The notes under the pieces are model-generated. The model made no database searches and was not told the DNA's origin. It was given only the letters and a program-made list of their open reading frames with translations. From ZC4RG35 sp964571765 (GTDB lineage Bacteria > Actinomycetota > Acidimicrobiia > Spongiisociales > ZC4RG35), in assembly GCA_964571765.1 (NCBI GenBank), contig CAZNDH010000031.1, forward strand, positions 1-16,663: a DNA stretch of 16,663 nt, read 5' to 3'. Made by a program: the position numbers and the translations under genes. Positions 7,767-13,596 of the stretch are shown piece after piece (positions within the stretch are counted from its first letter, which is position 1; the number at the start of each line of letters is the position of its first letter).

Positions 7767-8773
7767 CCCTTCTCCTCTCTCTGCTCATTCCGGGAAAGCC
7801 CCTCGTCGCCGAGGAGCCCCGCCAGGTAGCTGGTGTACTTGAGGCCGGAGTCGGCGGAGATCCCGACCACGACATCGTCAGTGGTCAGGTCCAGCCCGAC
7901 TATGGCAGCGACCACCGCCCCAGTAGAGGGACCCACCAAGAGCGCCTCCTCCCGCCAGAGACGCTTCGTCATCGCATAGGCGGGCTCGTCGTCGACGCGG
8001 ATCACATCGTCGATGACCGAGAAGTCGACGATCTCGGGGGTGGCCGCCTCGGCGAGGCTCCTTAGACCGGGAATGTTGTGTCCGGGCTGGGGCTCGACGG
8101 CCACCACCCTGATAGCGGGGTCCAGTTCCTTGAGGTACCGGCCCACCCCAGTCACGGTCCCCCCGGTCCCCAACCCGGCGACGAACCATCGCACCGTCCC
8201 CTCGGTCTGACGCCACACCTCCGGGCCGGTCGTCCGGTAGTGGGCGGCGACGTTGTCCACGTTGCGGTATTGGTCGGCGAGGGTGTAACGGTCGCCTCCG
8301 GCCGAGGCGACCAGAGAGCGGGCCAGGGCGATGGCGCCGTCGGTGGGGAGGTCGACCGGGCACAGGTCGTCGGGTGTCTCCCACACCTCGGCCCCGAGCA
8401 TGCGAAGGATCACCTTCTTCTCCTCGGGCACCCCCTCGGGCACGGTCACGGTGAGCCGGACCCCGACCAGGGTGGCGAGCGCGGCCAGGGCGATGCCGGT
8501 GTTCCCCGAGGTCGCTTCGACCAGCTCACGTCCTTCGAGCTGCCCCCGATCCTCGAGTCCCCGGAGCAGGTAGGCGGCCGTTCGGTCCTTGAGAGACCCG
8601 AAGGGGTTGAGCCACTCCAGCTTGACGAAGATGTCGGCTCGGCTGGGGGCCACGACCCGGTTGAGCCGGACCAGGGGGGTCGGGTTGTCTGTGTTGGGGA
8701 GCATCTCGGTGACGCCACCGAAGCGGCGCCTCTCCCTGTCGGTTCCAAGTCTGAGCATGGTTTCGGTGGTCAT
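7763..8773 (-). CDS. Cysteine synthase family protein (PLP-dependent, fold type II)
   Basis: This enzyme replaces the activated hydroxyl of a serine derivative with sulfide or a carried sulfur to form cysteine, using pyridoxal phosphate. In the 336-residue product, NPFGSLKDRTA places the PLP lysine at Lys62, EATSGNTGIALA (SGNTG at 89-93) binds the substrate carboxylate, and GLGTGGTVTGVGRYLKE binds the cofactor phosphate. The C-terminus has PSTGAVVAA and SADSGLKYTS. Whether it uses O-acetylserine (CysK-like) or O-phosphoserine (CysM-like) cannot be settled by eye. The neighbouring sulfur carrier makes a carrier-fed route worth considering. The start at 8773 was chosen because AAAGG precedes it; the longer frame to 8809 would begin inside the terminator hairpin. 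Expression is probably controlled by the cysteine attenuator directly upstream. Confidence 0.88.
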   Translation of the reverse strand: MTTETMLRLGTDRERRRFGGVTEMLPNTDNPTPLVRLNRVVAPSRADIFVKLEWLNPFGSLKDRTAAYLLRGLEDRGQLEGRELVEATSGNTGIALAALATLVGVRLTVTVPEGVPEEKKVILRMLGAEVWETPDDLCPVDLPTDGAIALARSLVASAGGDRYTLADQYRNVDNVAAHYRTTGPEVWRQTEGTVRWFVAGLGTGGTVTGVGRYLKELDPAIRVVAVEPQPGHNIPGLRSLAEAATPEIVDFSVIDDVIRVDDEPAYAMTKRLWREEALLVGPSTGAVVAAIVGLDLTTDDVVVGISADSGLKYTSYLAGLLGDEGLSRNEQREEKG

Positions 8774-8791
8774 TGGGTCTGCCTTTGGTGC

Positions 8792-8827
8792 AAAAAGAAA
8801 AACCCGCATCGGACTCCGGTGCGGGTT
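8792..8827 (-). terminator. Intrinsic terminator in the cysteine operon leader
   Basis: On the minus strand AACCCGCA pairs with TGCGGGTT (8 bp). After one mismatch CGG pairs with CCG around an AGT loop, and the 3' arm runs directly into TTTCTTTTT. This is the classic intrinsic terminator pattern, which is uncommon in high-GC Actinobacteria. It lies between the leader peptide stop and the cysteine synthase start, with no gene end immediately before it. It therefore acts on leader transcripts rather than ending an operon. Confidence 0.88.
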
Positions 8828-8917
8828 GGGTGGGCTGAAAGCTCTGGGTCAGTTCACTACCCGCACGGCGCGGCGGCACACACGCAGGTGCAGACGCAGA
8901 CGACGGCGGGTGAGTGA
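8819..8917 (-). promoter_or_regulatory. Four-segment transcription attenuator (cysteine-responsive)
   Basis: Four RNA segments can form competing stems. Segment 1 (8906-8917, TCACTCACCCGC) pairs with segment 2 (8854-8864, GCGGGTAGTGA) through 11 bp with one bulged base. Segment 2, extended as GTGCGGGT (8859-8866), pairs perfectly over 8 bp with segment 3 ACCCGCAC (8819-8826), which is the 5' arm of the terminator. Segment 3 otherwise pairs with segment 4 to make the terminator. Segment 1 lies in codons 2-6 of the leader ORF, the Cys codons follow it, and segment 2 contains the stop codon. This matches the logic of the trp and his leaders. Pairings were read by hand and not energy-tested. Confidence 0.8.
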
Positions 8918-8922
8918 CTCAT
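8857..8922 (-). CDS. Cysteine-rich leader peptide
   Basis: This 21-residue ORF has five cysteines, at positions 9, 11, 13, 15 and 20. Residues 9-15 read C-V-C-T-C-V-C, far above chance for such a short frame. Four of the Cys codons are TGC and one is TGT. The ATG follows a TACACT -10 box by 9 nt and has no Shine-Dalgarno sequence, so the mRNA is probably leaderless or nearly so. The peptide itself likely has no function. Its translation senses charged Cys-tRNA and controls the terminator upstream of the cysteine synthase gene. Cysteine-rich leaderless short ORFs with a similar attenuating role have been reported in mycobacteria. The Cys20 codon and the TAG stop lie within antiterminator segment 2. 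Confidence 0.85.
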   Translation of the reverse strand: MSHSPAVVCVCTCVCAAAPCG

Positions 8923-8931
8923 CTGGCGGGC

Positions 8932-8937
8932 AGTGTA
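8932..8937 (-). promoter_or_regulatory. -10 box of the cysteine operon leader
   Basis: Minus-strand TACACT matches TANNNT. The leader ATG lies 9 nt downstream, so the transcript would begin on or just before the start codon. No TTGACA-like -35 is visible at the usual spacing, which leaves room for an activator. Confidence 0.5.
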
Positions 8938-8941
8938 GACG

Positions 8942-8980
8942 CCCTGTACGGGGTCGGCTACAGGGAGTCCGGCTACAGGG
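8942..8980. repeat. Three TACAGGG heptamers, candidate operator
   Basis: CGGCTACAGGG occurs twice as an exact direct repeat (8955-8965 and 8970-8980, period 15). A third heptamer lies in inverted orientation (CCCTGTA at 8942-8948), so the first two copies form a 7-bp inverted repeat with a 10-nt spacer. The array sits between the -10 boxes of the divergent cysteine leader and secDF transcripts, about where their -35 regions fall. The binding protein is unknown. Confidence 0.55.
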
Positions 8981-8991
8981 CGAGGCACGGT

Positions 8992-8997
8992 TATCGT
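8992..8997 (+). promoter_or_regulatory. Candidate -10 box for secDF
   Basis: TATCGT fits TANNNT and would start transcription near 9004, leaving a short 5' leader before the TTG at 9029. The expected -35 position overlaps the second TACAGGG repeat. Evidence is position and motif only. Confidence 0.35.
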
Positions 8998-9028
8998 TGC
9001 CCGGAATCCCACCTCGAAGGGTGCTCAC

Positions 9029-11296
9029 TTGTCCAAGGGTTTCGGCTGGCGTCTGGTCGTATCCATCCTGTTCATAGCCGGCTCGGTCTACCTGGTGGCG
9101 ACCACCGAGCCCCGGCTGGGGCTCGATCTCAGGGGGGGCACCCAGATCCTGTTCGAAGCCGAGGACACCGATCAGGTGATCGTCGACGGCGAGGTGATCC
9201 AGCGCACCGTGGAGGTGCTGCGTCGGAGGGTGGACGCCGTCGGGGTCACCGAGCCGACGATCCAGGCAGCCGGGGAACGGCGCATCATCGTCGAGCTTCC
9301 CGGGGTATCCGACCCGGAGGAGGCCATCGAGGTCATCGGGCGTACCGCCCAACTCACCTTCCATCCGGTGCTCGACGCCCTTCTCCCCGGCGAGGACCCG
9401 CCCGAGGATGAGGAACGCCAGGTGGTTGCCGACGAGACCGGGGCCCCCATCGTCATCGGCCCGGCCGCCCTCCTCGGGGACGACGTCGGCGGGGCCATCC
9501 CCCTCTTCGACACCCAACGTGGGCTCTGGGTGGTCCAGGTCAATTTCCGAGGAGTGGGCGGCAGCACCTGGGCGGCCCTCACCGGCGAGGCCGCCTGCCA
9601 GCCGGTGGGATCTCCCCAGCGGAGGGTGGCCATCCTCCTCGACTCCGCGGTGATCTCCAGCCCGGGGGTGGCCTTCGACGTCGTCTGCTCGGTGGGCATC
9701 ACCGGGGGCACTACGGTGATCACCGGCGGCTTCGATCAGGCGTCGGCCACCGAGCTCGCCCTCCTCATCCAGGCCGGTGCCCTTCCGGTGCCCATCGTCA
9801 TCATCGAACAGGGGACCATCGGCCCCACCTTGGGAGAGGCGGCCATAGCCGCCAGCATCGATGCGGCGCTGATCGGCGCCGCCCTCACCATCCTCTACAT
9901 GATCGCCTACTACCGGCTGCTCGGGGTGGTGGCCGCGGTCTCCCTCCTGGCCTACGGGGCGATCACCGCCGCGGTCCTGCTCCTTCTCGGGGCGACGATC
10001 ACCCTCCCCGGTATCGCCGGCTTCGTCCTCGCCATCGGGATGGCGGTCGACGCCAACGTCCTCATTTACGAGCGGATCAAGGAGGAGCACGAAACCGGGA
10101 CGGCGGTCAGGGAGGCTTCTGTCAGCGGGTTCAAGAGGGCCTGGTCGGCGATCGCCGATTCCAACATGACCACCCTGCTGGCGGCCGTCCTGCTCTTCTT
10201 CTTCGCCGCCGGCCCGGTACGTGGCTTCGGGGTGACCCTATCCATCGGCGTGATCGTCTCGATGTTCACCGCCTTGGTCTTCACCAGGGTCCTGGTCGAC
10301 CTGGTAGCCCGCTCCGGGGCCCTGGCGGCAAGGCCAAGGCTCCTAGGCCTCACCGTCGGTCGGAAGTTCCGGGCTTGGCTCGCCGAACGGCGCCCCGACC
10401 TGATCGGACGCCGGCGCCTTCTCCTCGGAGTGGGGGCGGCGGCGATCCTGGTCGCCCTGGCCGGCCTGGCGGTCCGGGGAGTCAACCTGGGCATCGAGTT
10501 CTCCGGTGGTGTCCTCATCGAGTATCAGGTGGCCGAGCAGGTCGACCTCGACGCCATGCGTGAGGAGATGGCTGCGGTCGGATTCCCCCGGGCGGTGGTG
10601 CAGACCTCAGGTCAAGGCAACCTGATCATTCGGACCGAGAGGCTGACCGCCGATCAGCAGGATCTGGTCGACCAGGCCGTGGGTCAGGTGGTCGGTGACG
10701 CCCAGCGGGTCCGTGACCAGTTCATCGGACCTACCTTGGGTGCCGAATTGCGCAACCGGGCGTTGATAGCCCTCGGGGCGGCGCTGGTGATACAGCTCCT
10801 ATATCTGGCGCTGCGGTTCCGTTGGACCATGGGGCTGGCCTCGGTGGTGGCCATGTTCCACGACGTGGCCATCCTCATCGGGGTATTCGCCTGGATAGGG
10901 AAGACCTACGACGGGGTGTTCCTCGCCTCCCTGCTCACCGTGATCGGCTACTCGATCAACGACTCGGTGGTCATCTTCGACCGGATCCGTGAGCAACGAC
11001 GCCTCCGACCGGACGAGCCGCTGCGCCCCATCGTCAATGAGTCCTGCTTGCAGACCATCCCCCGTACTGTGAACACCGGCATGGGAGCCCTGTTCATCCT
11101 GGTCGCCCTGTGGGTCCTGGGAGGAGACACCCTCGCCGACTTCGCACTGGCCTTGATCATCGGGACCATGGTGGGCATCTACTCCTCGATCTTTGTGGCT
11201 GCTCCCGTCTTCATCGGCCTGGAGGAGCGCTACCCGGCGCCGATCGAGGAGCCCGAGCCTCAGCCCCGCCAGCGGGCCCGCCCGGCAAGACCTTGA
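9029..11296 (+). CDS. secDF: Fused SecDF protein-export membrane protein
   Basis: This 755-residue RND-type membrane protein uses the proton-motive force to pull secreted proteins out of the SecYEG channel on the outer face. The SecD half (about 1-430) has a first helix, GLDLRGGTQILFEAE, the P1 region with RRVDAVGVTEPTIQ, and VLAIGMAVDANVLIYERIKEE with Asp341. The SecF half (about 440-740) repeats the plan with GIEFSGGVLIEYQV, a TLGAELRN motif and VIGYSINDSVVIFDRIREQ with Asp645. Both aspartates align with the proton-relay residues studied in Thermus SecDF. SecD and SecF are joined by the basic loop around 430-460, whereas most Actinobacteria encode them separately. The start is TTG at 9029, with GAAGG (9016-9020) as ribosome binding site. 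No yajC is beside it. Confidence 0.93.
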   Translation: MSKGFGWRLVVSILFIAGSVYLVATTEPRLGLDLRGGTQILFEAEDTDQVIVDGEVIQRTVEVLRRRVDAVGVTEPTIQAAGERRIIVELPGVSDPEEAIEVIGRTAQLTFHPVLDALLPGEDPPEDEERQVVADETGAPIVIGPAALLGDDVGGAIPLFDTQRGLWVVQVNFRGVGGSTWAALTGEAACQPVGSPQRRVAILLDSAVISSPGVAFDVVCSVGITGGTTVITGGFDQASATELALLIQAGALPVPIVIIEQGTIGPTLGEAAIAASIDAALIGAALTILYMIAYYRLLGVVAAVSLLAYGAITAAVLLLLGATITLPGIAGFVLAIGMAVDANVLIYERIKEEHETGTAVREASVSGFKRAWSAIADSNMTTLLAAVLLFFFAAGPVRGFGVTLSIGVIVSMFTALVFTRVLVDLVARSGALAARPRLLGLTVGRKFRAWLAERRPDLIGRRRLLLGVGAAAILVALAGLAVRGVNLGIEFSGGVLIEYQVAEQVDLDAMREEMAAVGFPRAVVQTSGQGNLIIRTERLTADQQDLVDQAVGQVVGDAQRVRDQFIGPTLGAELRNRALIALGAALVIQLLYLALRFRWTMGLASVVAMFHDVAILIGVFAWIGKTYDGVFLASLLTVIGYSINDSVVIFDRIREQRRLRPDEPLRPIVNESCLQTIPRTVNTGMGALFILVALWVLGGDTLADFALALIIGTMVGIYSSIFVAAPVFIGLEERYPAPIEEPEPQPRQRARPARP

Positions 11297-11327
11297 CCTC
11301 GCTCGATGAGAGGTTCCTCATCGAGGT
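11295..11327 (+). terminator. Hairpin at the end of secDF
   Basis: GACCTC and GATGAG, separated by a 4-nt bulge, pair with CTCATCGAGGTC to give 12 bp around the loop AGGTTC. It starts inside the secDF stop codon. No T-run follows, so it may be a weak or factor-dependent terminator or an RNA-stabilising stem. Confidence 0.4.
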
Positions 11328-11366
11328 CTCACAAATCGCTCATTGGCGGGGACGAGGATCGACCCG

Positions 11367-12605
11367 GTGAGCCTGACCCATCCCCGAACCATGACGATCG
11401 ACGATCCGAAGTTGGAGGTGGTTTCATCCCTGCTGGGAACACCTCATCCCCCTGCGCTTCAGGCTGCGGTCGACATCGCCGACGGCACACTGGTTGCCGC
11501 CCATGTCGTCCAGGTCTCCTGGTGGCCGGGGCGACACATCACGGTGCGATATCAGGTCGAGGTGTCCGGTGGTGCCCTCGATGGCACCCAGGCTTTCGTC
11601 TGTACCGCCGGGCGGATACCCGAGGGTGCCCTTGTCGTAGAGAGCGGCCAGGACAGGATCGGCGTGTGGCGAGTGCCCTACGACCCGGCCCTGCCCGGGC
11701 TGGCCTCGGCACTGGACCCGGCCCAGGTAGAGCGGCTCCTCGTCGGCCTGGGGTCAAGGCCCGGGCCGGTGGCCACACGTCTTCGCGCCTACCGTCCCGG
11801 ACGGCGCGCCGTGGTCGAGGTCCGAGGAGCCGAACACGACCTGTACCTCAAGGTGATCAAGCCCGACCGCATCGAACGTCTCCACCGGGTGCACCGAGCT
11901 CTCTCCTCGGCCATCCCGGTTCCGACCAGCCTCGGTGTCGACCCCGATCTCGGGATCGTCGCACTCCAGGCGTTGCCGGGAACCACGCTTCGTCATGCTC
12001 TCGACAACCCCGGGCAGGTGGTTCCGGCTGCCGGACACATAGCCGGGATGGTCGAGAACCTCCCCGATCCGCCTGACGATCTCATTGCGCCCTCAGCAAT
12101 CGAGCGCATCCCCCGGGTAGCCGAGCTCCTCGGCGGGATAGCCCCTGAACTCGGCGATCGCCTTGCCCTCCTGCTCGAAGGCATCGGTGAGGAATCCGCT
12201 TCGAGGACCCACCCGGTACACGGGGACTACTACGAGGCACAGCTGATGGTGGAGAGCGGGGTCCTGACCGGTGTCCTCGATGTCGACACCTACGGATGGG
12301 GCCGGACTGGGGACGATCCGTCGACCATGCTCGGTCACCTGTCGGTTTGGGGACCGCTGAGCTCTCAGCCGGCCCGGGTGATGAACCTGGGCAACGAGCT
12401 CCTCAGGATCTGGGACGACGTGGTCGACCCGGTCGATCTGAGACGTCGGACGGCCGCGGTCGCCCTTTCCCTGGCCTCGGGACCGTTCCGGGTTCAGTCG
12501 GCGGCATGGCCCAGCGAGGTGGCCGACCGGGTTGCGTTGGCCGAGCGTTGGTTAGAGAGCGCCCACCGTGTCGATGAGAAGACTCTCATTCCCTTCTCAG
12601 GCTGA
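11367..12605 (+). CDS. Aminoglycoside-phosphotransferase-fold (kinase-like) protein
   Basis: This protein of about 412 residues has the outline of the APH/choline-kinase fold. LYLKVIKP (Lys162) resembles the ATP-binding lysine strand. PVHGDYYEAQLMV supplies the catalytic HGD (Asp287), and GVLTGVLDVDTYGWG supplies the metal-binding aspartate. The usual Asn of the HGDxxxxN motif is replaced by Gln (HGDYYEAQ), which could change or weaken catalysis. The N-terminal 110 residues hold a beta-rich domain with VSWWPGRHITVRYQVEV that I do not recognise. The substrate is unknown, and a role in antibiotic resistance should not be assumed. The GTG at 11367 was chosen for GAGG at 11354-11357; ATG at 11391 and TTG at 11343 are alternatives. 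It lies downstream of secDF after a 70-nt gap with a hairpin. Confidence 0.7.
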   Translation: MSLTHPRTMTIDDPKLEVVSSLLGTPHPPALQAAVDIADGTLVAAHVVQVSWWPGRHITVRYQVEVSGGALDGTQAFVCTAGRIPEGALVVESGQDRIGVWRVPYDPALPGLASALDPAQVERLLVGLGSRPGPVATRLRAYRPGRRAVVEVRGAEHDLYLKVIKPDRIERLHRVHRALSSAIPVPTSLGVDPDLGIVALQALPGTTLRHALDNPGQVVPAAGHIAGMVENLPDPPDDLIAPSAIERIPRVAELLGGIAPELGDRLALLLEGIGEESASRTHPVHGDYYEAQLMVESGVLTGVLDVDTYGWGRTGDDPSTMLGHLSVWGPLSSQPARVMNLGNELLRIWDDVVDPVDLRRRTAAVALSLASGPFRVQSAAWPSEVADRVALAERWLESAHRVDEKTLIPFSG

Positions 12606-12661
12606 TCTCACTGCCCCCACCGAGACTGTTGGCATAGACCACTCTCGAAAGGAGAGCCGAC

Positions 12662-13084
12662 ATGCAACTCAAGAACCAGAACGGCAAGCAGCGGGACTGG
12701 AAGGTGGTGGCGGCGATAACCGCGGCCTCGGCCATCGGGCTCAGCGGTCTGGCCCTGGCCAACCCCGGGGATGGGTCCGATGCCCCCGACCCGATCCGAC
12801 TCCGGGACAGGACGGAGATCACCGAGGTGACCACAGCGGTGACTACCCCGGGGTCCCTTGCCAACCTGCTCTCGGCCAGCGTCGACAGCACCAACGACTC
12901 CCCCTTCACCGACACCGACACCATCTCTGTCGACACCAACTCGCCGTCCCCTGACACCCCATCCCCGGACTCGCCGTCCCCTGAAACCCCGTCCCCGGAC
13001 ACGCCATCCCCGGACACTCCGTCCCCGGACACCCCCTCCCCGGACTCCGATTCGGCCAGCTTTGACAGCTCGGTCGACTCCTGA
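12662..13084 (+). CDS. Secreted Pro/Ser/Asp-rich repeat protein
   Basis: A predicted exported protein of 140 residues. A basic N-terminus is followed by a hydrophobic signal sequence (about 14-33) ending in a likely signal peptidase site LALA-NP. The middle is polar with many Thr, Ser and Asp residues. Residues 95-129 are seven tandem PSPDT-like pentapeptides, and the tail reads SASFDSSVDS. The composition suggests an unfolded extracellular spacer, perhaps in the wall, and no catalytic domain is seen. AAAGGAG lies 8 nt before the ATG. It ends just before a strong terminator hairpin. The neighbouring small protein has a similar acidic SFDS tail, and both precede a two-component system. The function is unknown. 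Confidence 0.75.
   Translation: MQLKNQNGKQRDWKVVAAITAASAIGLSGLALANPGDGSDAPDPIRLRDRTEITEVTTAVTTPGSLANLLSASVDSTNDSPFTDTDTISVDTNSPSPDTPSPDSPSPETPSPDTPSPDTPSPDTPSPDSDSASFDSSVDS
12944..13048 (+). repeat. Tandem 15-bp repeat encoding PSPDT units
   Basis: Seven in-frame 15-bp units based on CC(G/A)TCCCCGGACAC encode PSPDT with S or E substitutions. Differences are mostly at third positions, so the array may change copy number by slippage while keeping the frame. Confidence 0.85.
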
Positions 13085-13090
13085 TCAGAA

Positions 13091-13118
13091 GACGGGAGGG
13101 CCTCATTGCCCTCCCGTC
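13091..13118 (+). terminator. Strong hairpin after the Pro/Ser/Asp-rich gene
   Basis: GACGGGAGGGC and GCCCTCCCGTC pair perfectly over 11 bp with the loop CTCATT, 6 nt after the stop codon. The sequence that follows (CTACCCTC) is only weakly T-rich. It is a likely terminator, and its strong GC stem may also have disturbed assembly at the adjacent gap. Confidence 0.65.
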
Positions 13119-13171
13119 CTACCCTCTTCGCAATGAGGAGGTCGCTGGCCTGGATCACCGCCACCCTCACC
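13117..13171 (+). repeat. First copy of a 55-bp exact duplication flanking the gap
   Basis: This 55-bp stretch is identical to 13272-13326. It ends exactly at the first N and carries a truncated copy of the start of the next gene. It is best read as the overlapping end of one contig and not as a real duplication. Confidence 0.9.
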
Positions 13172-13271
13172 NNNNNNNNNNNNNNNNNNNNNNNNNNNNN
13201 NNNNNNNNNNNNNNNNNNNNNNNNNNNNNNNNNNNNNNNNNNNNNNNNNNNNNNNNNNNNNNNNNNNNNNN
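13172..13271. other. Assembly gap of exactly 100 N
   Basis: Exactly 100 unknown bases separate the two identical 55-bp flanks. A round number of N usually marks a gap of unknown size. The flanks overlap fully, so the true gap may be zero or negative. Confidence 0.98.
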
Positions 13272-13326
13272 TCCTACCCTCTTCGCAATGAGGAGGTCGC
13301 TGGCCTGGATCACCGCCACCCTCACC
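13272..13326 (+). repeat. Second copy of the 55-bp exact duplication
   Basis: This copy matches 13117-13171 base for base and begins exactly after the last N. It contains the -10 box and first codons of the intact downstream gene. Confidence 0.9.
13275..13280 (+). promoter_or_regulatory. -10 box for the two-component locus (leaderless type)
   Basis: TACCCT matches TANNNT and stands 7 nt before the ATG at 13288. That ATG has no Shine-Dalgarno sequence. If the gap is spurious, the box lies just after the terminator hairpin, as expected for a new transcript. Confidence 0.4.
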
Positions 13327-13596
13327 TTGGTGGCGGTGGCGGGGGTGGTGGCTCTCCGCCCCGTTCCTCTTCCCGCCGCCCCGCCACCGATCCGACTCGA
13401 GGGTGAAGTCGTCGTGAGCGGCCCACTCGACGGGAGCCTCCAAGTGGTCCCCCCGGGGACTCTGTGGCTCGGGGAGGATCGGAGCCCGGGGGCACCTCCG
13501 GTTGATTCCACGACAGTCACTTCATTCGACAGCCCCGAAACCGTCGAATCGGTGGGCACCGATTCGTTCGATTCCCTTGACAGCCCGGATGACTGA
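13288..13596 (+). CDS. Small membrane-anchored or secreted protein with acidic tail
   Basis: A 102-residue protein with a basic start (MRRS), a hydrophobic segment (about 6-24) that is either a signal peptide or a single anchor, a Pro-rich stretch, and a short beta-like part (LEGEVVVSGPLDGSLQVVPPGTLWLGE). The tail from about residue 74 is rich in Ser, Asp and Val (TSFDSPETVESVGTDSFDSL). No known domain is recognised. It overlaps the histidine kinase gene by 8 nt, so it is probably translated with it and could be an accessory to that sensor. The tail resembles that of the secreted protein encoded at 12662-13084. A truncated copy of its first 13 codons before the N gap is an assembly artefact. 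Confidence 0.7.
   Translation: MRRSLAWITATLTLVAVAGVVALRPVPLPAAPPPIRLEGEVVVSGPLDGSLQVVPPGTLWLGEDRSPGAPPVDSTTVTSFDSPETVESVGTDSFDSLDSPDD

Noticed and set aside
8774..8809. Longer N-terminus of the cysteine synthase starting at 8809
   Set aside because: That ATG lies inside the terminator hairpin, while ATG 8773 has an AAAGG and fits the family start.
12944..13048. CRISPR-like array
   Set aside because: The units are contiguous 15-bp coding repeats without spacers.
13133..13171. Truncated paralogue of the small anchored protein before the N gap
   Set aside because: It is the 55-bp overlap copy produced by the assembly and is identical to the real gene start.
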